Of a DNA stretch of 35,796 bases, positions 23,327-31,353 are shown in pieces. The translations under genes were made by a program, and so were the position numbers. The notes below the pieces were generated by a model. It worked only from the letters and a program-made list of their open reading frames with translations, did not search any database and was not told the origin of the DNA. This DNA comes from Acidimicrobiia bacterium (GTDB lineage: Bacteria > Actinomycetota > Acidimicrobiia > IMCC26256 > PALSA-555): assembly GCA_009694295.1 (NCBI GenBank), contig SHVJ01000011.1, positions 1 to 35,796 on the forward strand, written 5' to 3'. The stretch's first letter is position 1. Each line of letters opens with the position of its first letter.

Positions 23327-24262
23327 ATGCTGCTCCGAACCCCCACGCTCAGTCCGCGCTCGTATCAGCGCATCACCCTGATCGCGACGTTCTTGTTGGC
23401 GATCATCATCGTGACGGGAGGAGCCGTTCGGCTCAGTGGTTCGGGGCTCGGGTGCCCCGATTGGCCGACGTGCAGCACCTTGAAGGAACACGGTGCCTAC
23501 AACGGACACGCCGTCATCGAATTCGTCAACCGGTTGTTTACGGGGTTGGTGTCCCTCGCAGTGATCGTGTGCGTCCTCGGCTCGTTGCGAAGGGAGCCGA
23601 AGCGTCGCGACCTCACGCGACTCTCGCTGGGACTGGTGGCCGGAGTCTTCGGGCAGGCGCTGCTCGGCGGCCTTGTGGTGATCTTCGAGCTCCAGCCGCC
23701 GCTCGTCATGGCCCACTTCCTCCTCTCGCTGGCGCTGCTCACGAACGCCATCGTGTTGCATCGCCGAGCCGCGCAACCCGAAGGGCCGGCTCACTTGGTG
23801 GTCGAGTCGCAGGTGCGCTCAGCAGGACGGGTCCTGCTGGCCGCCGCGGCGGGTGTCGTCGTCGCGGGAACCGTCGTCACGGCCACGGGTCCGCATGGTG
23901 GCGACGAAGAGGCGAAGCGATTCACCTTCGATCTCCCAGAGGTTGCCCGCCTCCATGGCGCGTTCGTGATCGCGTTGATCTTCGTGACGCTCCTCACCTT
24001 CGTCTTGCTCCGTCGAACGCAGGCACCAGTCGGCGTGCAGCAACGGCTCGGCGTGCTGTTCGGTGTGATCCTGGTGCAAGGCGCGATCGGGTACATTCAG
24101 TACTTCAACGACATCCCTGCGGTGCTCGTGGGTTTCCACATCGCCGGTGCCACGGCGATGTGGTCCGCGGCGATCTGGTACTACCTGGGCCTGTCCACGC
24201 GTGAACAGCCGACGGTGCCTTCGTCGGATGGTCCGCGTGAGCCCGCCCTGGCAGGGAGATAG
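23327..24262 (+). CDS. ctaA: Heme A synthase (COX15/CtaA)
   Basis: 311 residues, polytopic with about eight transmembrane helices. The GSGLGCPDWPTC loop carries the cysteine pair of bacterial CtaA. Heme-ligand candidates are the His in MAHFLLS, RLHGAFV and GFHIAGA. At the first His site (E-x-x-H in B. subtilis) the sequence is EFVN, so that His is Asn. The enzyme oxidises the C8 methyl of heme O to make heme A for aa3-type oxidase. ABC exporter genes follow 4 nt later, an order I recall from the mycobacterial Rv1456c-Rv1458c locus. Confidence 0.9.
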   Translation: MLLRTPTLSPRSYQRITLIATFLLAIIIVTGGAVRLSGSGLGCPDWPTCSTLKEHGAYNGHAVIEFVNRLFTGLVSLAVIVCVLGSLRREPKRRDLTRLSLGLVAGVFGQALLGGLVVIFELQPPLVMAHFLLSLALLTNAIVLHRRAAQPEGPAHLVVESQVRSAGRVLLAAAAGVVVAGTVVTATGPHGGDEEAKRFTFDLPEVARLHGAFVIALIFVTLLTFVLLRRTQAPVGVQQRLGVLFGVILVQGAIGYIQYFNDIPAVLVGFHIAGATAMWSAAIWYYLGLSTREQPTVPSSDGPREPALAGR

Positions 24263-24266
24263 CAGC

Positions 24267-25232
24267 GTGACCGACGCGATCGTCGTGGAAGGACTCGAGC
24301 GAACGTTCGGGAACACGCGCGCCGTCGACGGCGTGAACCTCAACGTGCCGCCCGGCGAGATCTACGGGTTCCTAGGTCCGAACGGCGCCGGGAAGTCCAC
24401 GATGTTGAAGGTGCTGTGCACGCTCATCACGCCGACCGGTGGAACTGCGCGCGTGGCGGGCTACGACGTGGTCCGCGAGCCCAAGGAGGTACGGCTGCGG
24501 ATCGGTGCCGCGCTGCAAGAGGCGTCGCTCGATCCGAACCAGACCGGCACCGAGCTGCTCGTGCTCCAGGGTCGGCTGTACGGACTCTCGAACGCGGAGA
24601 TCGACGAGCGGGTCAAAGCGGTGTCAGCGATGATCGACATCGGGGACGCGCTCGACCATCGCATCAAGACCTATTCCGGAGGCATGCGCCGTCGGCTCGA
24701 CCTCGGCGCGGCACTCGTACACCGCCCCATGATCCTGTTTCTCGACGAGCCCACCACCGGTCTCGACCCGGCCAGTCGGGCGCGCGTGTGGGAGGAGGTG
24801 CGTCGACTTCACGAGGATGGGATGACCATCTTCCTCACGACGCAGTACCTCGAAGAAGCTGATTCGCTCGCGGACCGTGTCGGCATCATCGACCACGGCA
24901 AGATCATCGCTGAGGGCAAGCCGTCGGACCTCAAGCAAGCACTCGGGTCCGATGTGATCGTGGCGGTGGTGAGTCCCGGCACCGGCGAGCAGGCCAGCGC
25001 CGAGCTAGAGCGCATTGCCGGTGTCGAGCGCGTCGAGCGTCACGGCGACGAGCTCACGATCGTCACCCCCAACGCCTCGACGATGCTCAGCGCGGTTGCA
25101 GTGGCCCTGGAAGGGTGTGGCGTGGTCGTGCAGAACCTCACGATGCGCACACCGACGCTCGATGACGTGTTCCTCGAGCTCACCGGTGCTCACATCGGGC
25201 GCGACGAAGCTGACGAGGAGACCACCGAATGA
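24267..25232 (+). CDS. ABC transporter ATP-binding protein (DrrA type)
   Basis: 321 residues from GTG 24267. Walker A GPNGAGKS (37-44), signature YSGGM (136-140) and Walker B ILFLDE (156-161), followed by a DrrA-type C-terminal domain. The frame is open further upstream inside ctaA, but the GTG 4 nt after the ctaA stop, with AGGGAGA before it, is the natural start. Overlaps the permease by ATGA. Family members export lipids or drugs. Next to ctaA the cargo may be linked to respiration or heme, which is an inference from gene order. Confidence 0.92.
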   Translation: MTDAIVVEGLERTFGNTRAVDGVNLNVPPGEIYGFLGPNGAGKSTMLKVLCTLITPTGGTARVAGYDVVREPKEVRLRIGAALQEASLDPNQTGTELLVLQGRLYGLSNAEIDERVKAVSAMIDIGDALDHRIKTYSGGMRRRLDLGAALVHRPMILFLDEPTTGLDPASRARVWEEVRRLHEDGMTIFLTTQYLEEADSLADRVGIIDHGKIIAEGKPSDLKQALGSDVIVAVVSPGTGEQASAELERIAGVERVERHGDELTIVTPNASTMLSAVAVALEGCGVVVQNLTMRTPTLDDVFLELTGAHIGRDEADEETTE

Positions 25233-26065
25233 GCGCGCCCACGGTCACCGGCTCCACGATGCCCGGCCGCACGCAGACCGCGCCGACGTCGGCGAAGCCT
25301 GCGGGCTTCTGGCGCGACTGTGGCGCGATCGCCGGGCGTGCCTTGCGTGCTGTGCCGCGGGAGCCGGAGTTCATGATCCCGGCGCTCGCGATTCCCGTCT
25401 TCTTCTACTTCGTGAACATCGGAGCGCTGGAGAAGACGGCAGAAGCCACCGGAAGAGTGTCCGACTTCCGTGCGTTCCAGCTGCCCGTCGCCATCATCTT
25501 CGCGGTCACCGGGATCTCGCGTGCGTCGGCGCTGGTCCTGGATATCCGGGATGGGTACTTCGACCGACTGCTCATGACGCCGATCCGCCGCCTCGCCCTG
25601 CTGCTCGGTCTGATGGTCGCCGACTTCGTGACCGTCGTCCTGCTGGCGATCCCCGTACTCGGGCTCGGCCTCGCGTTGGGCGTGAGCTTCGAGACCGGAT
25701 TCCTCGGGATGGTGGTGTTCGTCCTGATGGGCGCAGCATGGGGTCTTGCGTTCACGGGGTTCCCGTACGCGATCGCGCTCAAGACCGGCAACCCGGCGGC
25801 CGTGAACATGAGCTTCATCCTCTTCTTCCCGTTCGCGATGCTCACGACCGCGTTCCTGCCGCAAGAGGCTCTGACGGGTTGGCTTTCGACGATTGCCGAC
25901 TACAACCCGGTCACCTACCTCCTCAACGGCATGCGAGCTCTCGTGCTCCAAGGCTGGGAGACGAAACCAATTCTTCAAGCGCTCGCGGCCATCGTCGGCA
26001 TCGCGATCGTGAGCATGACGCTCGCACTCCTCGCATTGCGAGGACGGTTGCGCCAGGGCGCGTGA
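25229..26065 (+). CDS. ABC-2 type transporter permease (DrrB type)
   Basis: 278 residues, start overlapping the ATPase stop (ATGA). After a 45-residue cytosolic N-terminus come about six hydrophobic helices. The ABC-2 motif GYFDRLLMTPIRR (about 108-120) and ADYNPVTYLLNGMRAL near the end are typical. It should form the membrane half of a homodimeric exporter with the preceding ATPase. The substrate is not evident. Confidence 0.9.
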   Translation: MSAPTVTGSTMPGRTQTAPTSAKPAGFWRDCGAIAGRALRAVPREPEFMIPALAIPVFFYFVNIGALEKTAEATGRVSDFRAFQLPVAIIFAVTGISRASALVLDIRDGYFDRLLMTPIRRLALLLGLMVADFVTVVLLAIPVLGLGLALGVSFETGFLGMVVFVLMGAAWGLAFTGFPYAIALKTGNPAAVNMSFILFFPFAMLTTAFLPQEALTGWLSTIADYNPVTYLLNGMRALVLQGWETKPILQALAAIVGIAIVSMTLALLALRGRLRQGA

Positions 26066-26096
26066 ACACTCGCCCGGCGCGTGCGAGGCTGGCCCG

Positions 26097-26558
26097 ATGC
26101 CGGCGCCGTTCACCTTCGACCGTCGGTTCGGCCTGGCGGCCACGCCCGAGCAGCTCTGGGCCGTGCTCCAGCAGACCGAGCAATACCCGGTGTGGTGGTC
26201 GTGGCTCCGTGAGCTTGAAGGAGGCGAGCTGCGCGAAGGCGCCGTCGCGCGCGTCCTTGTGCAAGCCCCGTTGCCGTACAAGCTCAGGATGGATATCACC
26301 GTCGAGCACGTCGTTCCACAGCGCTCTGTCGATACGCACGTGCGGGGTGATCTCCAGGGTCCGGCTCGCCTCGAGGTCGACGCGACGCCCGGTGGCTGCA
26401 CTGCTCGCCTCATCTGGTCGCTCAAGCTCCGCGATTCCGTGCTGAGACCACTGTCGTTCATCGCTCGACCCGCGATGGTCTGGGCCCACGATCGAGTGAT
26501 CGAGATCGGCTTACGGGAGTTCGAGCGGCGTGCGCTCGGCGGCGCGGGAGGCGCATGA
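26097..26558 (+). CDS. SRPBCC / polyketide cyclase-like protein
   Basis: 153 residues. The pattern FRRFGLAATPEQLWAVLQ with the aromatic YPVWWSWL loop, beta strands and a long C-terminal helix (MVWAHDRVIEIGLREFERR) fits the START/SRPBCC hydrophobic-pocket fold. No catalytic residues can be assigned and the ligand is unknown. GAGGCT, a poor TANNNT, lies 6 nt upstream. The stop overlaps the start of the exonuclease gene (ATGA), so the two are translated together. Confidence 0.78.
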   Translation: MPAPFTFDRRFGLAATPEQLWAVLQQTEQYPVWWSWLRELEGGELREGAVARVLVQAPLPYKLRMDITVEHVVPQRSVDTHVRGDLQGPARLEVDATPGGCTARLIWSLKLRDSVLRPLSFIARPAMVWAHDRVIEIGLREFERRALGGAGGA

Positions 26559-27436
26559 AGATGCACGTGCATCTCATCGACGGCACGTACGAGTTGTTCC
26601 GCTTCTATTACGCGGTGCCCGAACACTTCGATCCCGACGGCGTCGACGTTGGCGCCGTTCGCGGTGTCGTGCACTCAGTGCTCAAGCTGCTTGAAGGGGG
26701 AGCGACGCACGTCGGCGTGGCCACCGACCACGTTGTCGAGTCGTTCCGCAACGACCTCTACGACGGGTACAAGACTGGCGCTGATATCGACCCGGTGCTG
26801 TTTGCACAGTTTCCGCTCCTCGAAGAGGCACTGGAAGCGTTTGGCGTCGCAGTCTGGGCCGAGGTCGAGCTCGAAGCCGACGACGGGCTCGCGTCGGGCG
26901 CGGTAGTCGCGGCATCGGACAAGCGCGTGGAGCGCGTGTTCATCTGCACCCCCGACAAAGACATGGCCCAATGCGTCATAGACCCTGTGATCGCCGTGCT
27001 CGACCGGCGGAAAGGTCAGCTGCTCGACGAAGCCGGGGTGCGCGAGAAGTACGGCGTTGCTCCTGCTTCGATCCCGGATTGGCTCGCGCTCATGGGCGAC
27101 AGTGCGGACTGTTTCCCCGGACTCCCTGGCTGGGGCGCGAAGTCGGCGGCAACCGTGCTCTCACGCTACGAGCACATAGCGAACATCCCCGATAACGCGC
27201 GGGACTGGGACATCGAGGTGCGCGGCGCCGCTCGTCTGGCAGCCACGCTGGCCGAGAAGCGCCTCGACGCTGAGCTCTTCCTCACGTTGGCCACATTGCG
27301 CACCGATGGCGATGTGGGAACTGTCGACGACTGGCGCTGGACCGGCCCGAAGCACGAGTTCGCGGCGTGGGCCGAGCGGCTCGGGCGTCCGGCCCTCGCC
27401 GAGCGGGCCCAGAAGCTCGCAGCACAACGCAAGTAG
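26555..27436 (+). CDS. Stand-alone 5'-3' exonuclease (PolA N-domain/FEN-like)
   Basis: 293 residues. Acidic metal sites are visible: D9 in LIDGTYELF, the ELEADDGLA and CTPDKDMAQ blocks, and GDSADCFPGLPGWGAKSA, the helix-3-turn-helix where GDxSDNIPGVxGIG is usual (N is Cys here). This matches the 5'-nuclease domain of DNA polymerase I without the polymerase part. It would remove RNA primers or flaps. Its partner gene, an SRPBCC protein, gives no repair clue. Confidence 0.87.
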   Translation: MKMHVHLIDGTYELFRFYYAVPEHFDPDGVDVGAVRGVVHSVLKLLEGGATHVGVATDHVVESFRNDLYDGYKTGADIDPVLFAQFPLLEEALEAFGVAVWAEVELEADDGLASGAVVAASDKRVERVFICTPDKDMAQCVIDPVIAVLDRRKGQLLDEAGVREKYGVAPASIPDWLALMGDSADCFPGLPGWGAKSAATVLSRYEHIANIPDNARDWDIEVRGAARLAATLAEKRLDAELFLTLATLRTDGDVGTVDDWRWTGPKHEFAAWAERLGRPALAERAQKLAAQRK

Positions 27437-27459
27437 TCGAAAGTCGAGAAGGGAACACG

Positions 27460-28218
27460 ATGAGACTCGAAGGACGGGTGGCGCTGATCTCTGGCGGCAA
27501 CCGAGGCATCGGCTCGGCGATCGCGGTTGCGCTGGCGGGCGATGGTGCCGACGTGGCCATCACGTACCGACGCGACGAGGAGAGCGCGATCGCCACCGTG
27601 GATGCGGGCCGTGCCACCGGGCGAAGGGTCGAGCGGTACCAGGCGTCGGTTGACGACTGGGACGAGAGCGAACGACTCGTCAGCAGCGTGCTCGAAGACT
27701 TCGGGCACATCGACATCCTCGTGCACAGCGCCGGCATCGCAAGCCGAGGGTTGACGGTGGCCGACACCGATCCGGCGGAGATCGAGAAGCTCTGGCGGGT
27801 GCACGCGTTTGCCGCGTTCGCGCTCAGCAAGCTGGTGTTGCCGAGCATGCGCACGCAGCCGCGCGGCGACATCGTCATGATCTCGAGCGCAGCCACCTTG
27901 TTATGGGCTGGGAACTCTGCGCCGTACAACATGGGGAAGGCCGCGCTGGAGGCGCTCGCGCACACCTTGGCGAAAGAGGAACGCAAGCACGGGATCCACG
28001 TGAACATCGTGGCGCCAGGCCTTACCGACACGGAGATGGGGCGTCGTCTCGCGAAGGCGACATCCGGCGCCCAGGACATCCACGATCTCGACGAGCGCTC
28101 GCCGTTCGGTCACGTGTGCAGCCCCGAAGAGGTCGCCGATGTCGTGCGGTTCGTCGTGTCGGATGCGGCCGGCTACGTGACCGACCAGCGCATCGGTGTC
28201 GAGGGCGGGGCTTTCTAA
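27460..28218 (+). CDS. Short-chain dehydrogenase/reductase
   Basis: 252 residues. NAD(P) motif SGGNRGIGSA (11-20), HSAG in place of NNAG (89-92), and catalytic S143, Y156 and K160 with the usual spacing. The R37-R38 after the second strand favours NADPH. It resembles FabG-type oxidoreductases but has no FabG neighbours. Start is ATG 27460 with an AGAAGGG ribosome site. The open frame extends upstream through a shadow of the exonuclease gene. The C-terminal GGAF is normal. Confidence 0.9.
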   Translation: MRLEGRVALISGGNRGIGSAIAVALAGDGADVAITYRRDEESAIATVDAGRATGRRVERYQASVDDWDESERLVSSVLEDFGHIDILVHSAGIASRGLTVADTDPAEIEKLWRVHAFAAFALSKLVLPSMRTQPRGDIVMISSAATLLWAGNSAPYNMGKAALEALAHTLAKEERKHGIHVNIVAPGLTDTEMGRRLAKATSGAQDIHDLDERSPFGHVCSPEEVADVVRFVVSDAAGYVTDQRIGVEGGAF

Positions 28219-28253
28219 CCACCTCGCGAGGCTGACGGCTCAAGGTCGGGCAG

Positions 28254-28259
28254 TACGCT
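28254..28259 (+). promoter_or_regulatory. -10 box TACGCT for the beta-propeller protein
   Basis: TACGCT ends 6 nt before the GTG start, with no ribosome site between. Confidence 0.55.
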
Positions 28260-28265
28260 CGCTCG

Positions 28266-29855
28266 GTGGCGAGGCGGGGTCAGAACGACAACGGGTACGA
28301 CACCGGGCACGGTGATACCGGTCGGTCCGGTCGTCGCGAGGAACGTCACCGGAAGCGACGTCGAACCTTGGCGCTCGCTGCAACAAGCCTGCTCGTCGTC
28401 GTCGGACTTGGCGTCGGGGCGATGGCAGTCACCGGTGGTGGCGATGCCGACAAGGTGGCGTCGACTGCGACCACCACGTCGACCATCCCACCGACCACCA
28501 CCACGACGAAGCCGCCGTACATCGGCTGGGTCGATCCGGCATCCGCGTTCCAGCCGTTCTACAAGGCCACCGTCCAGGGGCTTCTCACCTTCCGGGGCAG
28601 CCCCACTCGCAACTACTACGGGCAGGGTCCGGTGCCGACCGCACCGAAGGTCGTGTGGCAGTACCCGGGTGCCGCGATGTGCAGCCTGTCCGAGGATCGG
28701 GGCGAGACCACCCAGTGGTGTGGCAACGGGTGGACAGGGCAGCCGGCCGTCTTCGAGAAGGACGGTCGCACGTGGGTCGTGTTTGGTGCGTACGACCGCG
28801 CCGTGCACTTCGTTGACGGCAACACCGGTCAAGACATCCTGCCGCCGTTCCCCACCGGAGACATCATCAAGGGCTCGGTGTCGATCGACCCCGATGGCTT
28901 CCCGCTCGTGTATATCGGCTCGCGCGACGCGTACTTCCGCGTGCTTGCGATCGACCGCCCGCAGGCGACCGAACTGTGGAAGCTGCACGCCAAGGATGTC
29001 TCGCCGACGATGTGGAACGACGACTGGGACGGCAGCGGTCTCGTGCTCAACGACTACCTCTTCGAAGGCGGAGAGAACAGCCAGATCCACATCGTGAAGC
29101 TCAATCGCGCGAAGGGTGCCGACGGTCTCGTGACCGTCGCTCCAGAGCTCGTGTTCCACGCGCCGGGTTGGGACGACGAGCTCATCGCCAACGCGGGGAG
29201 CGAGGTGTCGATCGAGAACTCCGTCGCGATCTCCGGGAACACGCTGTACTTCGCGAACTCCGGTGGCCTCGTGCAGGGCTGGGACATCAGTGGGTTGACC
29301 AGCGGCATCATGCCAACGCGATCGTTCCGCTTCTGGACGGGCGACGACACCGACGCCTCCATCGTCATCGATGAGCAGGGGATGCTCTACGGCGGGTCCG
29401 AGTGGGAGCGGCACAATGCGCAGGGCAAAGCCGTCGGTCAGATGTGGAAGCTCAACCCCGCCGTGCCCGAAGCGCCCGTTGTGTGGTCGCAGCACGACGA
29501 GATCGGGAGCAAGTCCGGTGTGTTCGGCACGCCGGGCATCTTCAACGACCTTGTCGTGTACACCACGTACTCCGGGCGAGTCGTTGGGGTCGACCGCGCA
29601 ACCGGCGCGATTCGGTGGGAGAAGAAGATGGCGGCACCCGTCATGGGCTCGCCGGTGTTCGTCGACAACCGACTCATCATTGGCGACTGCGCCGGCAACC
29701 TCCACGCGTTCGATGTGACGAACACGCTCATCGATCCACCCGAGGTGTGGAGCGTGCCCCTCGGCTCGTGCATCGAGGCGACGCCCGCCGTATGGAAGGG
29801 ACGCATCTACGTCGGGACCCGCGGCGGGCTCGAGTACGCGCTCGCGGACGCTTGA
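28266..29855 (+). CDS. Membrane-anchored PQQ-type beta-propeller protein
   Basis: 529 residues. A basic cytosolic segment is followed by one transmembrane helix (about 35-54), a Thr/Pro linker (about 66-84) and a large extracellular domain with repeated W-docking blades (for example VVGVDRATGAIRWEKK and NLHAFDV). Cysteines at about 138, 151 and later (GDCAGN, GSCIEA) may form disulfides. Cofactor residues for a PQQ dehydrogenase are not obvious, so a BamB-like scaffold or sensor role is as likely as an enzyme. Monocistronic with a leaderless start. Confidence 0.8.
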   Translation: MARRGQNDNGYDTGHGDTGRSGRREERHRKRRRTLALAATSLLVVVGLGVGAMAVTGGGDADKVASTATTTSTIPPTTTTTKPPYIGWVDPASAFQPFYKATVQGLLTFRGSPTRNYYGQGPVPTAPKVVWQYPGAAMCSLSEDRGETTQWCGNGWTGQPAVFEKDGRTWVVFGAYDRAVHFVDGNTGQDILPPFPTGDIIKGSVSIDPDGFPLVYIGSRDAYFRVLAIDRPQATELWKLHAKDVSPTMWNDDWDGSGLVLNDYLFEGGENSQIHIVKLNRAKGADGLVTVAPELVFHAPGWDDELIANAGSEVSIENSVAISGNTLYFANSGGLVQGWDISGLTSGIMPTRSFRFWTGDDTDASIVIDEQGMLYGGSEWERHNAQGKAVGQMWKLNPAVPEAPVVWSQHDEIGSKSGVFGTPGIFNDLVVYTTYSGRVVGVDRATGAIRWEKKMAAPVMGSPVFVDNRLIIGDCAGNLHAFDVTNTLIDPPEVWSVPLGSCIEATPAVWKGRIYVGTRGGLEYALADA

Positions 29856-29922
29856 TCGCCAGACGCTGAGCCCCGCGGGGACGGATCCGCCCGCCTCATG
29901 CGAGAAGGGCAAAAGGGCAGGT

Positions 29923-29956
29923 CAGAGGGGGTCCCGGGGAGTGTCACACCCCTCTG
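29923..29956. repeat. Inverted repeat in the rmuC upstream region
   Basis: CAGAGGGG (29923-29930) and CCCCTCTG (29949-29956) form perfect 8-bp arms with an 18-nt loop. It overlaps the possible damage-inducible promoter and may be an operator or fold in a longer transcript. Confidence 0.45.
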
Positions 29957-29963
29957 CGACTCT
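29941..29963 (+). promoter_or_regulatory. Possible RecA-NDp/PafBC-like promoter of rmuC
   Basis: GTGTCACAC-N8-GACTCT (29941-29949 and 29958-29963) has the spacing of the mycobacterial DNA-damage promoter TTGTCRGTG-N8-TANNNT. The GTC and A match, the GTG end does not (CAC), and the -10 starts with G. The -10 ends 6 nt before the rmuC ATG, as in the leaderless genes here. RmuC is a recombination protein, so damage control is reasonable. Confidence 0.4.
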
Positions 29964-29969
29964 TGGGGC

Positions 29970-31127
29970 ATGGAGATTTTGGTGGGAATCATCGTTGGGG
30001 CGGTCGTTGCGGGTGTGGCGGCTGTGGTCGTGGTGCGGTCGCGGCGGACGGCGTCTACGACCGTGACCGAGACCGTGAGCGTCGAGATGCGGCGGGCCAT
30101 GGAGGAGCTGTTGGCCCAGAACGAGTCTCGGCTGGCGTCGGAGCGGTTGCTGACGGGCGAGGTGCTCGACGGGAAGAAGGCCCTCATCGACCAGCAACTC
30201 GACGAGATGAACTCGAAGCTCGAAGGCGTCGACTCGTTGATGCGCACGCTCGAGTCCGACCGGGAGCGCAAGTTCGGGGAGCTCTCGGAGCAGCTCTCGT
30301 TGCAGCGCGAGGGTGTGTCGTCGCTGTTGCAGACCACGCAGAGCTTGCGCGAGGCGCTGTCGAGCACGAAGGCGCGTGGGCAGTGGGGCGAGCGGATGGC
30401 CGAAGACGTGCTCCAGCTCGCGGGGTTCGTGGAGAACGTGAACTACCGCAAGCAGCGGGCGCTCGAAGGCGCGCGGGGGATCCCCGACTACACGTTCATG
30501 TTGCCCAACGACCTGTTGCTGTACATGGACGTCAAGTTCCCGTTCGACAACTACCTGCGGTTCTGTGAGTCGGAGTCCGACCTCGACCGCAAGCGCCACC
30601 GCGACGCGTTCATTCGCGACGTGCGGGCTCGGGTCAAGGAGCTGAGTAGCCGCGACTACGCCGACTCCGCGGGTGGCACCGTCGACTTCGTGCTGTTGTT
30701 CGTGCCGAATGAGCAGCTCTATGCCTTCATCCACGAGCAGGACGACACGATCCTCGACGACGCCGTGCGTCAGCGCGTGGTGTTCTGCTCACCACTCACG
30801 CTGTTCGTCGTGCTCGCGCTGATCCGCCAGATGGTGGAGAACTTCAAGCTGGCCCGTACGTCCGACGAGATCCTGTCGTTGCTCGGTCAGTTCAGCGACC
30901 AGTGGTCGAAGTTCAAGCTCCAGATGACCAAGGTCGGTCAGCGCATCGATGCAGCGGGCAAGGAGTACGAAGCGCTCGTCGGTACCCGCAAGCGCGCGCT
31001 GGAGCGCCCGTTGCTGAAGATCGACGACCTGCGCGGGCGTCAGCTCGAGCTGATCGACGACGAGGACGACGAGGACGACGAGGACGACGAGGACGACGAG
31101 CATCCACCGTTGGCGCTCGAGGCTTAG
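29970..31127 (+). CDS. rmuC: DNA recombination protein RmuC
   Basis: 385 residues from ATG 29970. An in-frame start at 29898 would add a low-complexity stretch across the promoter region. An N-terminal hydrophobic helix (about 2-22) is followed by a coiled coil (about 40-115) and the conserved RmuC domain (KARGQWGERMAEDVLQLAG, PDYTFMLPN, MDVKFPFDNYLRF and FVPNEQLYAFIHEQD). The protein ends in an acidic DDE repeat tail. RmuC limits inversions at short repeats and is predicted to have a nuclease-like core anchored at the membrane. Confidence 0.92.
   Translation: MEILVGIIVGAVVAGVAAVVVVRSRRTASTTVTETVSVEMRRAMEELLAQNESRLASERLLTGEVLDGKKALIDQQLDEMNSKLEGVDSLMRTLESDRERKFGELSEQLSLQREGVSSLLQTTQSLREALSSTKARGQWGERMAEDVLQLAGFVENVNYRKQRALEGARGIPDYTFMLPNDLLLYMDVKFPFDNYLRFCESESDLDRKRHRDAFIRDVRARVKELSSRDYADSAGGTVDFVLLFVPNEQLYAFIHEQDDTILDDAVRQRVVFCSPLTLFVVLALIRQMVENFKLARTSDEILSLLGQFSDQWSKFKLQMTKVGQRIDAAGKEYEALVGTRKRALERPLLKIDDLRGRQLELIDDEDDEDDEDDEDDEHPPLALEA
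31056..31100 (+). repeat. Five tandem copies of a 9-bp codon repeat in rmuC
   Basis: GACGACGAG is repeated five times, encoding five Asp-Asp-Glu units near the end of RmuC. In-frame tandem units like this are prone to slippage, so length may vary between strains. Confidence 0.9.
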
Positions 31128-31139
31128 GTCACCCGTCGG

Positions 31140-31283
31140 TCAGTAGGGGCCGTCGCAGCAGGAGTCGCGCCAGCCGCAGGCGGGGCAGCGGTAGTGCGCG
31201 TGCTCTTCGCGCATCTGGGCTCCGCAGGCGAGGCAGACCGTCGACAGATCGGTGGCGTCGGCCGGCGGTAGGGCGTCGCTCAT
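31140..31283 (-). CDS. Small zinc-ribbon protein (47 residues)
   Basis: The frame from ATG 31283 reads a short acidic N-terminus, then CLACG (about 17-21) and CPACGWRDSCCDGPY at the end. Four Cys in two CxxC pairs form a rubredoxin-like zinc ribbon, and a CC pair follows. I recall similar very small actinobacterial proteins ending in RDSCCDGPY. Function unknown, possibly metal or nucleic-acid binding. TACCGT lies 8 nt before the ATG, and the gene converges on rmuC 12 nt away. Confidence 0.78.
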   Translation of the reverse strand: MSDALPPADATDLSTVCLACGAQMREEHAHYRCPACGWRDSCCDGPY

Positions 31284-31291
31284 CGCCGGTG

Positions 31292-31297
31292 ACGGTA
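31292..31297 (-). promoter_or_regulatory. -10 box TACCGT for the zinc-ribbon gene
   Basis: TACCGT on the minus strand ends 8 nt before the ATG start. Confidence 0.5.
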
Positions 31298-31315
31298 CCG
31301 GTGGACGGTCCACGC

Positions 31316-31350
31316 ATCGCGGATTGTGGCTGTGGCTTGTGGATCGCGGA
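31316..31350 (+). repeat. Short direct repeat between the zinc-ribbon and unknown genes
   Basis: ATCGCGGA occurs at 31316-31323 and 31343-31350, separated by a GTGG-rich stretch (TTGTGGCTGTGGCTTGTGG). It lies in the gap before the stop of the following minus-strand gene. No function is evident. Confidence 0.4.
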
Positions 31351-31353
31351 CTG

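Noticed and set aside
25190-26674. 494-residue minus-strand open frame opposite the ABC permease and SRPBCC genes
   Set aside because: Its codons are the GC-rich shadow of well-identified plus-strand genes. The protein is Arg/Glu/His-rich and has no recognisable domain.
29871-29880. Palindrome CCCCGCGGGG after the beta-propeller gene as an intrinsic terminator
   Set aside because: There is no loop and no T-run after it. Such GC palindromes are expected by chance at this base composition.
28215-29912. 565-residue minus-strand open frame opposite the beta-propeller gene
   Set aside because: Shadow frame with no family features. The plus strand encodes a clear membrane-anchored propeller with a leaderless start.
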